In this document: positions 24,301 through 35,543 of the stretch, in pieces
Numbering within the stretch: the first letter of the stretch is position 1
Layout: each line of letters starts with the position of its first letter
Assembly: GCF_018687715.1 (NCBI RefSeq)
Contig: NC_056752.1
Location: 16,761,501-16,825,500, forward strand
From: Carya illinoinensis
Lineage: Eukaryota; Streptophyta; Magnoliopsida; Fagales; Juglandaceae
Direction of reading: 5' to 3'
Length of the DNA: 64,000 bases
The notes under the pieces: generated by a model
Seen by the model: the letters and a program-made list of their open reading frames with translations, nothing else
What the model was told of the DNA's origin: nothing
The model's database searches: none
Made by a program: the position numbers and the translations under genes

Positions 24301-25345
24301 ACAAGAAGACCACCTCTGACCATTGTGTATTTGTGCAGAAATTTTGTGATGATTACTTCATAATATTACTACTTTATGTTGATGACATGTTGATTGTTGG
24401 CGGGAATTCTTCAAGAATTGAAAATATGAAGAAGCGGTTAAATCGGTCCTTTGCCATGAAGGACTTGGGGCCAGCAAAGCAAATTCTTGGTATTTGAATT
24501 TATCGAGATAGAAAAGAGAAGAAGTTGTGTATGTCACAGGAGCGATATATTGAAAAAGTACTTGATAGATTCAATATGAATAAAGCTAAGACAGTTAGCT
24601 CTCCTCTTGCTACTCATTTTAAGTTGAGCACAAAGTAAAGTCCTTTTACAAATAGAGAGAAGTAAGATATGGGAGTCCCATATGCCTCAACAGTGGGTAG
24701 CTTAATGTACACAATGGTATGCATGAGGCGAGATATGGCTCATGCAGTTGGAGTAGTAAGCTGTTTTCTCTCAAATCCAGGAAAAGAGCATTGGAATGCA
24801 GTTAAGTGGATTTTGAGATACCTCAGAGGGACTTCCAAAGTGTGTTTGTGCTTTGGAAAATGGTAAACCTATACTTGAAGGGTTTACAGATGCAGATATG
24901 GCTGGTGACATTGATTCCAGAAAGTCCACTTCAGGGTATTTGATTACTTATTCAGGGGGAGTTGTGTCATGGCAATCCAAACTACATAAATGTGTTGCTT
25001 GTCTACCATAGAAGCTGGGTATATTGCAGTACTGAAGCAAGCAAAGATTTGATATGGATGAAGAAGTTCTTAGAAGAACTGGGTCAGAAACAAGATAAGT
25101 ATACTCTCTATTGTGACAGTCATAGTGCCATCCATCTCAACAAGAACTCAACCTTTCATTCAAGATCAAAGCATATTGATGTAAGATATCACTGGATTCA
25201 TAATGCATTGGATGTGAAGTTGTTATAGATTGAAAAAATCCATACCGATGAGAATGGGTAAGATATGATGACAACACTACTACCTATGCAAAAACTCGAA
25301 GTATGCAGAGCAATAGCAGGTATGGTGAGTCCCCCCACATAGTCA
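21369..25345 (+). pseudogene. Copia gag-pol polyprotein, inactivated
   Basis: From the ATG at 21369 one frame runs about 3.49 kb to 24858, interrupted by 14 in-frame stops but no frameshift. Domains in order: Gag (21576-21935 well readable), CCHC zinc knuckle CYHCGMKGHIKKYC (22053-22094), aspartic protease DSG (22257-22265), integrase zinc motif and D, D, E core (near 22890, 23020, 23123), reverse transcriptase with YVDDM (24374-24388), RNase H from about 24880. Small indels near 24858, 24998 and 25030 break the RNase H part. Most stops can be explained by C-to-T or G-to-A changes in Gln, Arg or Trp codons. The normal product would be a self-cleaving polyprotein for reverse transcription and integration; this copy cannot make it. 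Confidence 0.92.
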
Positions 25346-25359
25346 GGAAGGGGGAGATT
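25346..25359 (+). promoter_or_regulatory. Polypurine tract
   Basis: AGGAAGGGGGAGAT, purine except the last base, ends immediately before the TGTTG that begins the 3' LTR. This is where plus-strand DNA synthesis is primed in LTR elements. Confidence 0.85.
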
Positions 25360-26012
25360 TGTTGTGTGGGTTCCCTCCTATATGGAGGATGGCCCATGTG
25401 GGTCCATTAAGCTCTCATGGAGAGAGGGTTTAGGTCCATTAAAACCTAAGTGCTGCTGCTACTATTAGCAGGAGAGTGTGTGTGAAAAAATGAGAAAAAT
25501 GTGTGAGAGATTGGGGAGAGGAAGAGATAGCCAAAAATAGAGGAGTTCGTACAGTTTCAATCAAATGCTTTGATCGGAGTCGTCTGTGGTCCAATTGAGC
25601 TGAAATTTTGTAGGCACGTTCACAACTCAAGGCTCTATGGTGTTCGTGATCGTGAATAGTAACACATCTCTTTGGTGAAATCTCTTCTATCACACTGTTT
25701 GGTTGCCAAGAAAGTGTTTTCTAGATTATTATTGATTGTATACCTCTAGTGTTATCTAGAGAGAACATTTGTGTACACATCATTATTGATAGTGGAAGGT
25801 TTAACTAGACTAGGTCCCATGGTTTTTCCCTTTGTATTGAAGGGTTTTCCACGTAAAAAATTCTTGACTCATTGTTGTGTGTGTGATTTTGTTTTAGTTT
25901 ATTTTCTATTAAATTACTTCCTAACAGATTCACACAAAGTGGGAGAGAATTATTTTCACTATTTGGTAATTGATTTGTTTATTCCAAATTGCTGTTAAAA
26001 TTTCTCCCAACA
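25360..26012 (+). repeat. Copia 3' LTR
   Basis: Begins TGTTGTGTGGG directly after the polypurine tract and ends TTTCTCCCAACA. At 653 bp it matches the 5' LTR over nearly its whole length except the first ~20 bases and a short deletion. Immediately to its right the ankyrin-locus duplication begins. Confidence 0.88.
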
Positions 26013-26017
26013 ATGTA

Positions 26018-27340
26018 TCCATACCGATTAATGTGACTGAATGTGATGAATGTGATTGTGAAAGTTCTTGTGAAAAACTATGTTTTTTTTTGTTTATTGT
26101 ATGAAGTTGTTCTTGTTGAGTATTCAACTTGTTTTTGTTTCAATTAATGGATGTTAGAAGAAATGCTTAAACTAAGGTTTGAAGCCATAAGACGGGACTT
26201 AACTTAGGGAGGAGATGCAGATGCCCAAATTATGTGCATATGTTTTCATTTATGAATTTAATAGAATAAGATTTGAGAAAAATTCTAACAAGAGCTTCTG
26301 CGAGCTCTATTATCGTTTTTCATTCAATGCATTTTATCTTATGAAAGCAGATATTTTATAGATATTTTATACTTGATGCTACATTAAAAAGAAAATTCTT
26401 TTAAAGTTGAGTTTCATTCTAGTCCCTATGTTATCTAAAATAACTTATTCTTAAACTTAAGGCACTCTCAATGACTTCTCTATTTTGTAAATTTATGTAA
26501 ATTAAATAATAACAATATGTCAAAATAAGGCTTCCATTGAATTATGTAATATCAATGTAAATACATATGAGCCAAAGTGCTTCCGTACATTTAACATACT
26601 CATCTATGTATCATTCTTTATTAATTTTTTTGCTTTTCCTAATTTTTTTATATATATTTCACAAATTTACACTTTTATTTATAAAAACATGCAAATGTCA
26701 AAATATTATTAGAATATTTTATCTTAATAAAAGGAAAAATACTTATATTAACAATTGTGCAAGACATGATAAAAGGATAAAAAGATCACCAAAAATAGAA
26801 TGAATGAGTTTTTTACTTTTATTTTCTTTTTAGTTTTTTATTGAGTGATTGATATCATTTTGTCAACAGAGAGATATTGCGTTCATATTATTATATGAAA
26901 AATTTTGAAAAAAATCTGAAAATATTACAAATTTAACGATAGATATAAAAAATATTTAAAATGAATAAAGAAAAAAAATCAAGAATATTTAAATGATACA
27001 TAAAAAGAATAGTTAAACTGATGTTTTGTGTATTGTAAAAGTGGTTAACTAAAAAGAAAAAAAAAAGAATTTTAATTAGTTATTTCATATGAAAATTTGG
27101 ATAATGTTGGGAATGCTCAAAGGAGGACAAGAGCGTTACATGCCATGCGGCAAAAAGTTCGTCACGGGAGATCAACAGAAGTTGCGAGTTGTAAAAGTTT
27201 AAAATTACAGGTATAAATGTGTATAAATGTTACGAGTTGAGTAACCAAGGTGGCATTTTGGAAACCTGCGAAAACTAAGTTATTAAATTTTTCGTTTAAA
27301 CCCTATATACACTGATATTTATCTTAAAAGGAAAGTTGCA
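26018..27340 (+). repeat. Ankyrin-locus duplication, downstream flank, copy A
   Basis: Matches 45842-47010 in the same orientation (CGATTAATGTGACTGAA start; shared TTTTAATAGAATAAGATTTGAGAAAA, CAAAATAAGGCTTCCATTGA, ACGAGTTGAGTAAC). Divergence is clearly over 10 % with many indels, so this is older than the 1/58550 pair. It lies 3' of the minus-strand ankyrin gene. It is AT-rich and holds no gene. Confidence 0.85.
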
Positions 27341-27394
27341 TACTCATAATATTTTTATTGATTAGATCAAAAACCTCTTTACATAGCAGCTAAA

Positions 27395-30300
27395 TCATAG
27401 CGCGTACCAACTTATTTTTAGAAATATATAAACAAGGATGGGAACAAAGGATAAGCAAATAATACAAGTGGGAATGGCAATAATTGAATGCGCTAATACA
27501 GCATATGTACCTGTGACAAATGCCAAAACCATTGGTGCCATGGAGGAAAGAAGGAACCAAAAGGCTATTTGAAGAAAACTTGTGCGCTTTTCGAAGAAGT
27601 GTTCAGTGGGGATAAGCGGAATAAATAGGTGGATAAAAACAGCAGAGCTAGATAGCATCAATGATAGGGCATTTGTAATGATGAATACTTGGAAAGCAGC
27701 ACTTTTTCTCAAAACTGCAGAGCCTGGATGTAGATGATCATCTCCACCAACGAAGCCCCCGGGCATGGTAATGCCTGCAGCAAAGGTCACAGTTGTAATG
27801 AGTGCAGCAACTACCAAATGAGCTTGAGCCGCTTTATCCATATCCTCCCTCTTCTCCTTCATTTCAATCTCCATCTTCTGCAGCAAGTTCTCCGGCATCT
27901 TCCCCTCCGACTCCTCCTCCCGGTTCTTCTTCTCAATTTCATCATACCCAACTTCTACTACTCGTCCATAATAATTGAATAGATAATTTTCCGAGCGTCC
28001 AAAAGCAACTCTAAACTTTTTCTGTAAAATATTTATTGGGTTGAATCTTAAGTATTCCGTATTTTTCTATAGATTGAAAGCAAACGAGAAAATAAAACAA
28101 ATCCAAAGAATATTTGTTTCAGAAAGCAAGGCAGCTCGGTATAAAATAAGGCCTAAAATCAGAATATATAAAGACAGTTAACTTCACATTTAAATGTATC
28201 TTATAAAAAAAACATTTATTACTTATAAAATGAATAGAAAAATATTATCGTTCCCAAGATACATATTACTCACTTCCATTCTTTATGATATATCAAATCA
28301 AATATATTTTGAAACAGGTTATATATGCTTAGAATTATAATAACACGTTCTTGAAAGTTGTTAGCTAGTTTATAATTATTGTTTGTGTCATAACGATATA
28401 GTACTAGTTCGCATAATATTGATAAAACGGTACAGTTTACAACAAAGGAAAGGTTGTGGTTTCTTTGTCACATCATCTTCAAATTGAAATCATAACCTAA
28501 AAGGACTCGGCTTGGATGGAATTGGACCGGGTCCGGTTTCTATTGGGATTGGACCCACACCCTAAAACCCGAAACAAGTACCACACAATACGAAAGCAAA
28601 ATTGAATACTACAAAAACCCTTAACGTCTACCTTGGTTGCAATTAACATGACCTTGTGCTCGAAGTGGGGGAAAAAAAAAAGTTGTGGTTGGTCATAATT
28701 AATATATAACAAATCATTGAAGAGATATGGAAGCTAATAAAAGCTTGCTACGAAGAATTAAATAGCTATTGAAATTCTTGATAAAAGAGAGAAAAAGAGT
28801 ATATATTTTATATATGTGAGAAAATATAAATAAAAAGAAAAAAGAATAGTTTTTTTTTTTTAAAGAAAATTTCATTAATATTTATTACAAAAGACAAAGT
28901 ATTTATTTTCTTTCTACAAAGCATCGAAGGAAAAAAAGACTTTTATTTTATTTTTTATCAAAATAATTTTCTACAGAAATAAAATAACAGAACAGCATTT
29001 TGTTTAGTTTATATATTCTTCAAAGGTCGATCGTAAGAGTGAAATCTCCATGGGTTTGGAAAGCGAAGCTAAGCTGGCTAAGTTTCAGTGGCAAATTAAC
29101 ACAAAATGAATATACTATCTCAAGAGTCAAGAGACTCGACATCAGACCAAAACAATCTATTAAACAAAGTATTATAGATTTGAGTGTTTTAAAATATTTT
29201 TTTTATTAGATTTGTTATTATGATCTCCTTCCTTTTAGAAATGATTTGATTATATTTAAATTTAATATACTTCAATAATATTGATGTGATACATAAAATA
29301 AATTTAATTTTAAATCAGTTTAAAATTTAAAATTTAAATCACATCAAATTGATTTATATATTATCTGATGTGATACATAAGTCAGCTTAATTTAAAAATA
29401 AAATAAAAAAAATATTCCGATTTGATAATTAATTATGATTCTATGAATTCCTTTGGGTTCGGTACTATTTCTTAGCATATCTTATTGAAAATAACTAAAT
29501 ATTCAAATATTAAGTATATAATTTTATTTTTTGAAGAAAGATAAAAGATTACGTTACCATAAAATCTTCGAGCGGTAAGTTTCTACTTTTTAAGATCTGA
29601 TTAGCAGTCTGGTTCTTTTTGTTGAAGACCATTTGGTCAACTCTTGGAGAATTCAGGACAGGACGCTGGTCATCAACAAAACTGGAATTGCAATAGTGAT
29701 GGAAAGGTGTATTCCCGTCGTTGTCCTTCTGATTCAAAAGATTCCGGAGAGACGAATTATTTTGGATGATTAGCGCTGCACTTGGCCAGTTGTGTACGGC
29801 GAGATGGAGTGCATTGCGGCCTTCATTGTCAACCACTTCGCAACAATCCGGACACATTGATATAATCTCTTTTGTTACACTGCTCCAGTTGCAATGGGCT
29901 GCAATGTGAAGAGCTGTCCTACCCTCTGCGTCTTTCATATATGCTAACTCTCTATCATATTGCAGCAATAGTTTTGTTGGCTCAATGTTGTCCATGTATG
30001 CAGCCATGTGAAGCGGAGTCCAACCATTTTGGTCTGCTTGTTTACATAGATCGCGTCCGTATCTTTCCAAAATGTTTTTGGTCATTCCTAAAAGAATTTA
30101 AATGTGCTAAATTAATGTAATAATTTTCTGAATGACAAAATGGAAGACATTAGGAGATAGAAAAAAAGACTATTTAGGTGATCATTTATATCAATTTACA
30201 AAAAGTATTTCATCTTATCTCATTTCATTATTACAAATTTTTTAAATATTCATACAAAATATAAAGATGTGCATATCAAATATCTTTATATTGCATGAAT

Positions 30301-30650
30301 TCGATGTCCTGTCATATTTGATACCACAACATAAATATTTTTTTAACCAAATCATATTCTAGAATGCGGAAAAGATAAAATAGGCAATACCTTCATTATT
30401 CCAAAATGCTGCAGCATGCAAAGCCGTTCTACCCAAGGGGCCATCATAAGCTGGTGACTTCAATTTGTTTAAAATTTCTGACACCAAATCTGGAAAGCAT
30501 CTCTCGGCAGCCAAGTAAAGTGGGGTCTCACCAGCAACATTAGCACCAAACGAAAATTCTGGATCTACCTCCATTAGTAACTGTTTTACCACTTCAATGT
30601 GATTGTGACGTACAGCCTCATGTAAGGCCGTGGCAATGCTTCCTTGCTGC
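27395..30650 (-). pseudogene. Ankyrin-repeat/PGG-domain membrane protein gene, 5'-truncated
   Basis: Three exons are readable: about 30650-30391 (ankyrin repeats, ALHEAVRHNHIEVV, ETPLYLAAERC, RTALHAAAFWNNE), 30087-29558 (ankyrin repeats, GWTPLHMAAY, GRTALHIAAH, GRNALHLAVH, GNTPFHHYC, then PRVDQMVFN) and 28021-27395 (PGG domain with TFAAGITMPGG and about four hydrophobic helices). Introns of 303 and 1536 bp have GT...AG borders and keep the frame, and no stop breaks these exons. Relatives are plasma-membrane ACD6/ITN1-type proteins linked to defence and stress signalling. The usual first exon with the start codon and first repeats is missing, and a LINE sits upstream at 31368, so this copy is probably non-functional unless a distant exon exists. 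Confidence 0.8.
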
Positions 30651-31130
30651 CATATGAGGCTATATGTGTACGGTATATATTCTCGTCCTATTTTATTATT
30701 ATTTATAATAGTTTCTTATTATTAATATATTATTTACTACTATTTTATGATTATTTATAAATAATTTTATTATTATTCACATATAATCTGAAATATTTTT
30801 ATCTTCTTAAGAGTATTTTAACTCCTTGTGACCTGAAAGTTTGGATCTGTGCTAATCAAAATAGTACTACTAGGGAAAAGAAAAACAGCAAGGGCAATGG
30901 GTAGATAGGGGAGCTTCCAAGCTTATATTTGGGATGGGACATTTATAGGGAAGGCTTACTACTTATTAGGCATTTAGCGTTGGATGTAACCATTACGTGT
31001 CATGTTTAGGGACTCACCTAGCTTTTACTTTTTACTGTATTAAAGTGGTAATGCTCATTTATTGCCATATTATTAGGTGTCATGTTTAGGGACTCACTTA
31101 TCTTTTACTTTTTACTTTATTAAAGTGGTA
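30627..31130 (+). repeat. Ankyrin-locus duplication, upstream flank, copy A
   Basis: 30627-30830 matches 50145-50340 (AATGCTTCCTTGCTGCCATA, GTACGGTATA, TTTTATTATTATTTATAATAG). 30940-31040 matches 50045-50150 (AGGGAAGGCTTAC, AACCATTACGTGTCATGTT). In copy B these two blocks are adjacent; in copy A about 100 bp separates them and their order is reversed. Inside copy A the block GTGTCATGTTTAGGGACTCAC...GTGGTAATGCTC is tandemly repeated (about 30994-31052 and 31077-31135). Confidence 0.75.
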
Positions 31131-31350
31131 ATGCTCCTTTCCTTTCCCTCTCTTTTTCTTTCTTCTCCTCCCCCACTTCTTTTCTTCTCTTATTTCTTTT
31201 CTCCTCCTCACGCAATCGCCTTCTCTCTTTTCTTTTCTTCTTTAACTCTTTATTTGTTCTTTTTCTTTTTTCTTTTTTCACTTCTCTTCACACGTGCCTT
31301 CCTTTTCATTTTGATAACCAACAACTCATTCATTGAATCAAATAAGTCCT
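31131..31350. other. Pyrimidine-rich non-coding stretch
   Basis: Almost pure C/T runs from 31137 to 31310. An open frame here (Ser/Phe/Leu only) is compositional. It could be the original upstream region of the ankyrin gene. Confidence 0.5.
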
Positions 31351-31402
31351 TACAACTCATTCTTCTTTTTTTTTTTTTTGATAGAAGACCTGCTTTCATT
31401 GA

Positions 31403-34400
31403 TTAACTTGCAATAGCAATAGATACATCACTCAAAACAGAGTTTATAACCGCCAAGGGTCCACTCTCAGTCCACACTCTCTCGTTGGATTCCCTAATAG
31501 CTAACCTTGCAGCATTGTGAGCTGCTCCATTTGCTGACCTGTGAACAAAAGACAGCTTCCATCCCGGATGAAGCCTCATCTCATTCTGCATATCATCTGT
31601 GTCTTGGCCGCCCCACGAAAGATCCCCAATTCTTGAATTGACAGCCTCTATGATTGCCTTAGCATCTCCTTCGAATACAACCTGGGTCAGGTTCATGTCT
31701 ATACACATGTCCAATGCCCTTTGCAATGCTGCTTTTTCTGCTTGGGCAGCCGAGAACACCTTGTTCCTTGGTGTAGTAAGGCATGCCTTTAACTGTCCTT
31801 CACAATCTCTAACTACTATGCCTATTCCACCTCTATTCAAAGACTTGTCAAAAGCAGCATCGAAGTTCACCTTAACTGCAGGCCACTAAGGAAATTGCCA
31901 CTGTCTACTGGCCACTGCAGACGATTCCCCTTCCTCCACCCTTCTACTAACCATGGAATTAACCTCCCTCAGCATTGAAACTTTAGCCTGAGCCATTGTT
32001 GTGATGGACTCAGGACTCATGAACTGGTTCTTAAAGACAAAAGCATTTCTCCTTCTCCATAGGAGGTGACACATCACTGCTGCCGTTTGTAGCTCCTCAC
32101 TGTCGAGTCTTGTAGACATTTCTTTCCATAACTGCTGAAAATCACTGAAGGAGCTGTTCCACTTCTTTAGCTTGCTTCTGTCATCTCCCCACACGTCTCG
32201 AGCTGCTGGACAGGACCACAATGCATGTATTACAGATTCAGGCTCTCTGATACAGATAGGACAGAGGTTATTCTCCACAATGTTCTTCCTGTACAACATA
32301 TCTTTGGTTGGAAGTACATTGGATAGGCTCCTCCATACAAACATTCTGATTTTCCCCGGGGCTTCTAACTTCCACAAATCCTTCCACATCCCTGCGCAAT
32401 CCCCTCCTGAAGAGGGTTCTCCCCTACTTCTTTTTGAAAGACAAGTATCCATATAATAAGCACTTTTGACTGTGAAAGTTCCTTTAGTTGACCCTGCCCA
32501 TATCCTTTTGTCACTGGCCCCTCTCTTGCTAATGGATATTGAAAGTATCAAGTCTGCTTCCTCTTTACAGAAAATGGCCTTGACTAAATCCTCCTTCCAT
32601 GACTTTGTGCTTACATTGATTAAATCACTCACCTTACTGTTTAAATCCAAAGTGTTGGGGGGGGTCTGTACTTGGTATGTTACTGGTCGAGGCAGCCACT
32701 TTTCCTTCCATATTGATATGTCTCTTCCATTGCCCACTCTCCATACTAATCCTTCTTTCACCAGGTTCCTACTAGACCAAATGCTTCTCCATATATACGA
32801 TGGAGAACCCTTCAATTCAGCCTCCATCACATCACAGTTCAGGAAATACTTCTCTTTGAAAACTCTTGAGACCAATGATTGAGGCTCTTTAATCATTCTC
32901 CACAGTTGTTTTGCTAATAGGGCCCTGTTAAAGCTAATGAAATCCCTGAATCCCAACCCACCTTGGTTTTTGACTGTCCCCATGCTGCTCCATGACTTCC
33001 AGTGAATACCTCTTCCTGCCTCTGTCTGACACCACCAAAATTTGGCTATGATAGCTTCTATTTCTTTTAGTAGTTTCCCTGGCATCTTGAAAACACTCAT
33101 GGCATAGGTTGGGATAGCTTGTAACACACTTTTAATTAGAATTTCCTTTCCAGCAGTGGAAAGGAACCGATGCTTCCAACTATTGACCCTCTTCCACACC
33201 TTTTCTTTAAGACTTTGGAATGTGTTATATCTCGATCTGCCCACAATTGTTGGGAGTCCGAGATACTTGTTATAGTTGTTACACCTTGAGCCATTTATCT
33301 GCTGCAAAATAAAGTTCTTTGTTTCAACCCTTATATTGGAGCTAAAGAACACACTTGTCTTCTCTTTATTCAGTGTTTGGCCCGATGCTTCCTCATATAT
33401 TGACAGAAGTCCCTTGATCTGGTACCATTCCACCAGCTGAGCTCTGCAAAAAATAGCACAGTCATCTGCAAAAAGTAGGTGGTTAATCCTAGTTCCATTC
33501 CTTGATACTGCTACCCCCTTGATGACACCTCTTTGTTCAGCACCATTCAGAAGTGAACTGAGAGCTTCAGCACATAGAAGAAATAGTTAGGGTGACAAAG
33601 GGTCACCTTGTCTCAATCCTCTTGTGGGTATGATCACCTCTCCTGGTATGCCATTCAATATTGTAGAGTAAGTAACTGATCTGACACAGTTCATAAGAAG
33701 ATTAGTCCACTTCAAACCGAAACCCAACTTAATCAGGATAGCCTCTAAAAAGTCCCACTCCACCCTATCATAGGCTTTTGACATGTCTAGTTTAATTGCC
33801 ATAGAGCCCTCCCTTCCTTTCTTTTTTGAATTCATGGTATGTAACATCTCGAAAGCCACCATAATGTTGTCTGTGATGAGCCTGTTGGGAAGAAAGGCAC
33901 TTTGGTTCCACGATATAACCTTATCCAAGACCCTTATCATTCTATTTGCTAATACTTTGGAAACTAGCTTGTAAGTAACATTGCAAAGGGATATAGGTCT
34001 GAAGTCTTGGACTGAGATAGGCTGGTTTACCTTAGGAATGAGGACTAGATGGGTATGGTTCATTCTCCATGGCATTATTCCTGAACTTAGAAACTCCAAA
34101 ACGGCACTGGACACATCCTTCCCCACAATCTTCCAATGTTCTTGATAGAAGCCTGCACTATACCCATCGGGTCCAGGTGACTTGAAGGGAGACATTTGCT
34201 TTAGAGCCACTTCTATTTCTTTTGTAGTGAACTTCCTTTCCAGCTTAGATCTCATTTCATTTGAAACCTTAAGAACTATTCCCTGCAGACACTTGTCGAT
34301 GCATGTTGAATCTGGTTGAGTAGACTGATAAAATGAAGTGAAAAAGGTTTTAAAACCTTCTGCTATAGCTTCTTTTTCCACTAGTTCAATCCCATTCAGG

Positions 34401-35543
34401 TCCTTCACTCTCCTGATGGTATTTTTCTTTCTTCTCTGGTTCACACAGGCATGATAGAATTTGGTGTTTCTATCCCCTTCAACCAACCATTGTCTTTTAG
34501 CCCTTTGTTTCCACTTAATGTCTTCTTGGTTTAAAAGAAGACTAAGGTCTACTTGAAGCTTTTTCTGTTCTCTCGAGTTCCCTGAGCCTGCATTCCTTTG
34601 TAAGAGACCTAGTTGGTGAGTCTTTACTTTAATAGCCTCCAACCTTTCTCTATTCAAATTCCTACTCCATTGGCTGAGCTTCCTTTGGGTTATTTCCAGC
34701 TTTCCCATCAAAACTTCCATCCTGCTCCTCTCTCCCATATGTTTGTTCCATGCTTCTGCTACTACCTCTTTACAACCCTCCTCATAGTTCCAGTTGGCCT
34801 CATACTTGAAGGAATGATGCCATCTCCGAAATGAGCACCTCTCAATACTGAAATCTAACAATATTGGGCTGTGATCAGAACAGATGGCTGGGAGAGTCTC
34901 AACTGTGTGCACTGGATATAGAGATTTCCACTCCACATTAGCTAAGGCTCTATCCAATCTCTCCTTCGTAAAGGAATCATCTTCATGGCAATTGCTCAAT
35001 GTGAATTTGTTTCCAACCCATCCCAGATCGCATAACCTACCTTCCTCCATCACCTATCTGAACTGTCTCATCAAAAGCTCACTCCTAGGATTTCCTCATT
35101 CCTTCTCATCACTGAACAGGACCTCATTGAAATCACCTATGACACCCCATCCCCCATCTGCAGGCTTAAAAGATGATAATAAATTCCAAGTCTTATTTCT
35201 TAAACTTGTAACAGGATGGCCATAGAAACAAGATAGCAGCCAACTCTTACTGCCTGATTCATCACTCATACCCACATTAATATGGTACTGAGAGTAATTG
35301 ATGAGCTCTACCATACTCTCTTCCTTCCACATGAGCATAAGTCCCCCCCCCTCTTCCCACTGCCTCTACCACTACACAACCTTGAAACCTGAACCTCTTT
35401 GATATCCTACAAGCTTTTGTATACGATAACTTGGTCTCCATTAGAAAGACCAACTCGGGCTTCTTTTCCTTGATCAGCATATCAAGGAATTGAACTGTTT
35501 GGGGGTTCCCAAGCCCCCTACAGTTCCAGCTTAGGATTTTCAT
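31403..35543 (-). pseudogene. LINE ORF2: endonuclease, reverse transcriptase, RNase H; disabled
   Basis: Starts at ATG 35543 (MKILSWNCRGLG). Domains: APE-like endonuclease with SWNCRG, METK, GDFNE and SDHSPI; reverse transcriptase with SPGPDGY, GLRQGDPLSP and a LLFADD catalytic box; FWW/zf-RVT region (CPICIREPESVIHALWSC); RNase H with NFDAAFDKS and FEGDAKAI. Breaks: a run of nine G (35343-35351) shifts the frame by one base, and stops occur at about 35096, 35054, 33587 and 31889. Between breaks the frames are long (over 480 codons twice), so decay is recent. In an intact copy this enzyme nicks DNA and primes reverse transcription at the target. Confidence 0.92.

Larger units (their letters stand above)
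20629..26012 (+). mobile_element. Ty1/copia retrotransposon, structurally complete but dead
   Basis: Ordered parts: 5' LTR (to 21319), primer-binding site, gag-pol, polypurine tract, 3' LTR (25360-26012). Integrase precedes reverse transcriptase, which defines the copia order, and the residues look TNT1-like (Tork group, by recollection). The two LTRs differ by roughly 10 % plus indels, so the insertion is old. No matching TSD is seen: CTTAA precedes 20629, ATGTA follows 26012. The first ~22 bp of the 5' LTR do not match the 3' LTR start, so the left end may be altered or recombined. Confidence 0.9.

Noticed and set aside
31077..31406. 109-codon Phe/Leu/Ser frame
   Set aside because: Pure consequence of a pyrimidine-rich tract.
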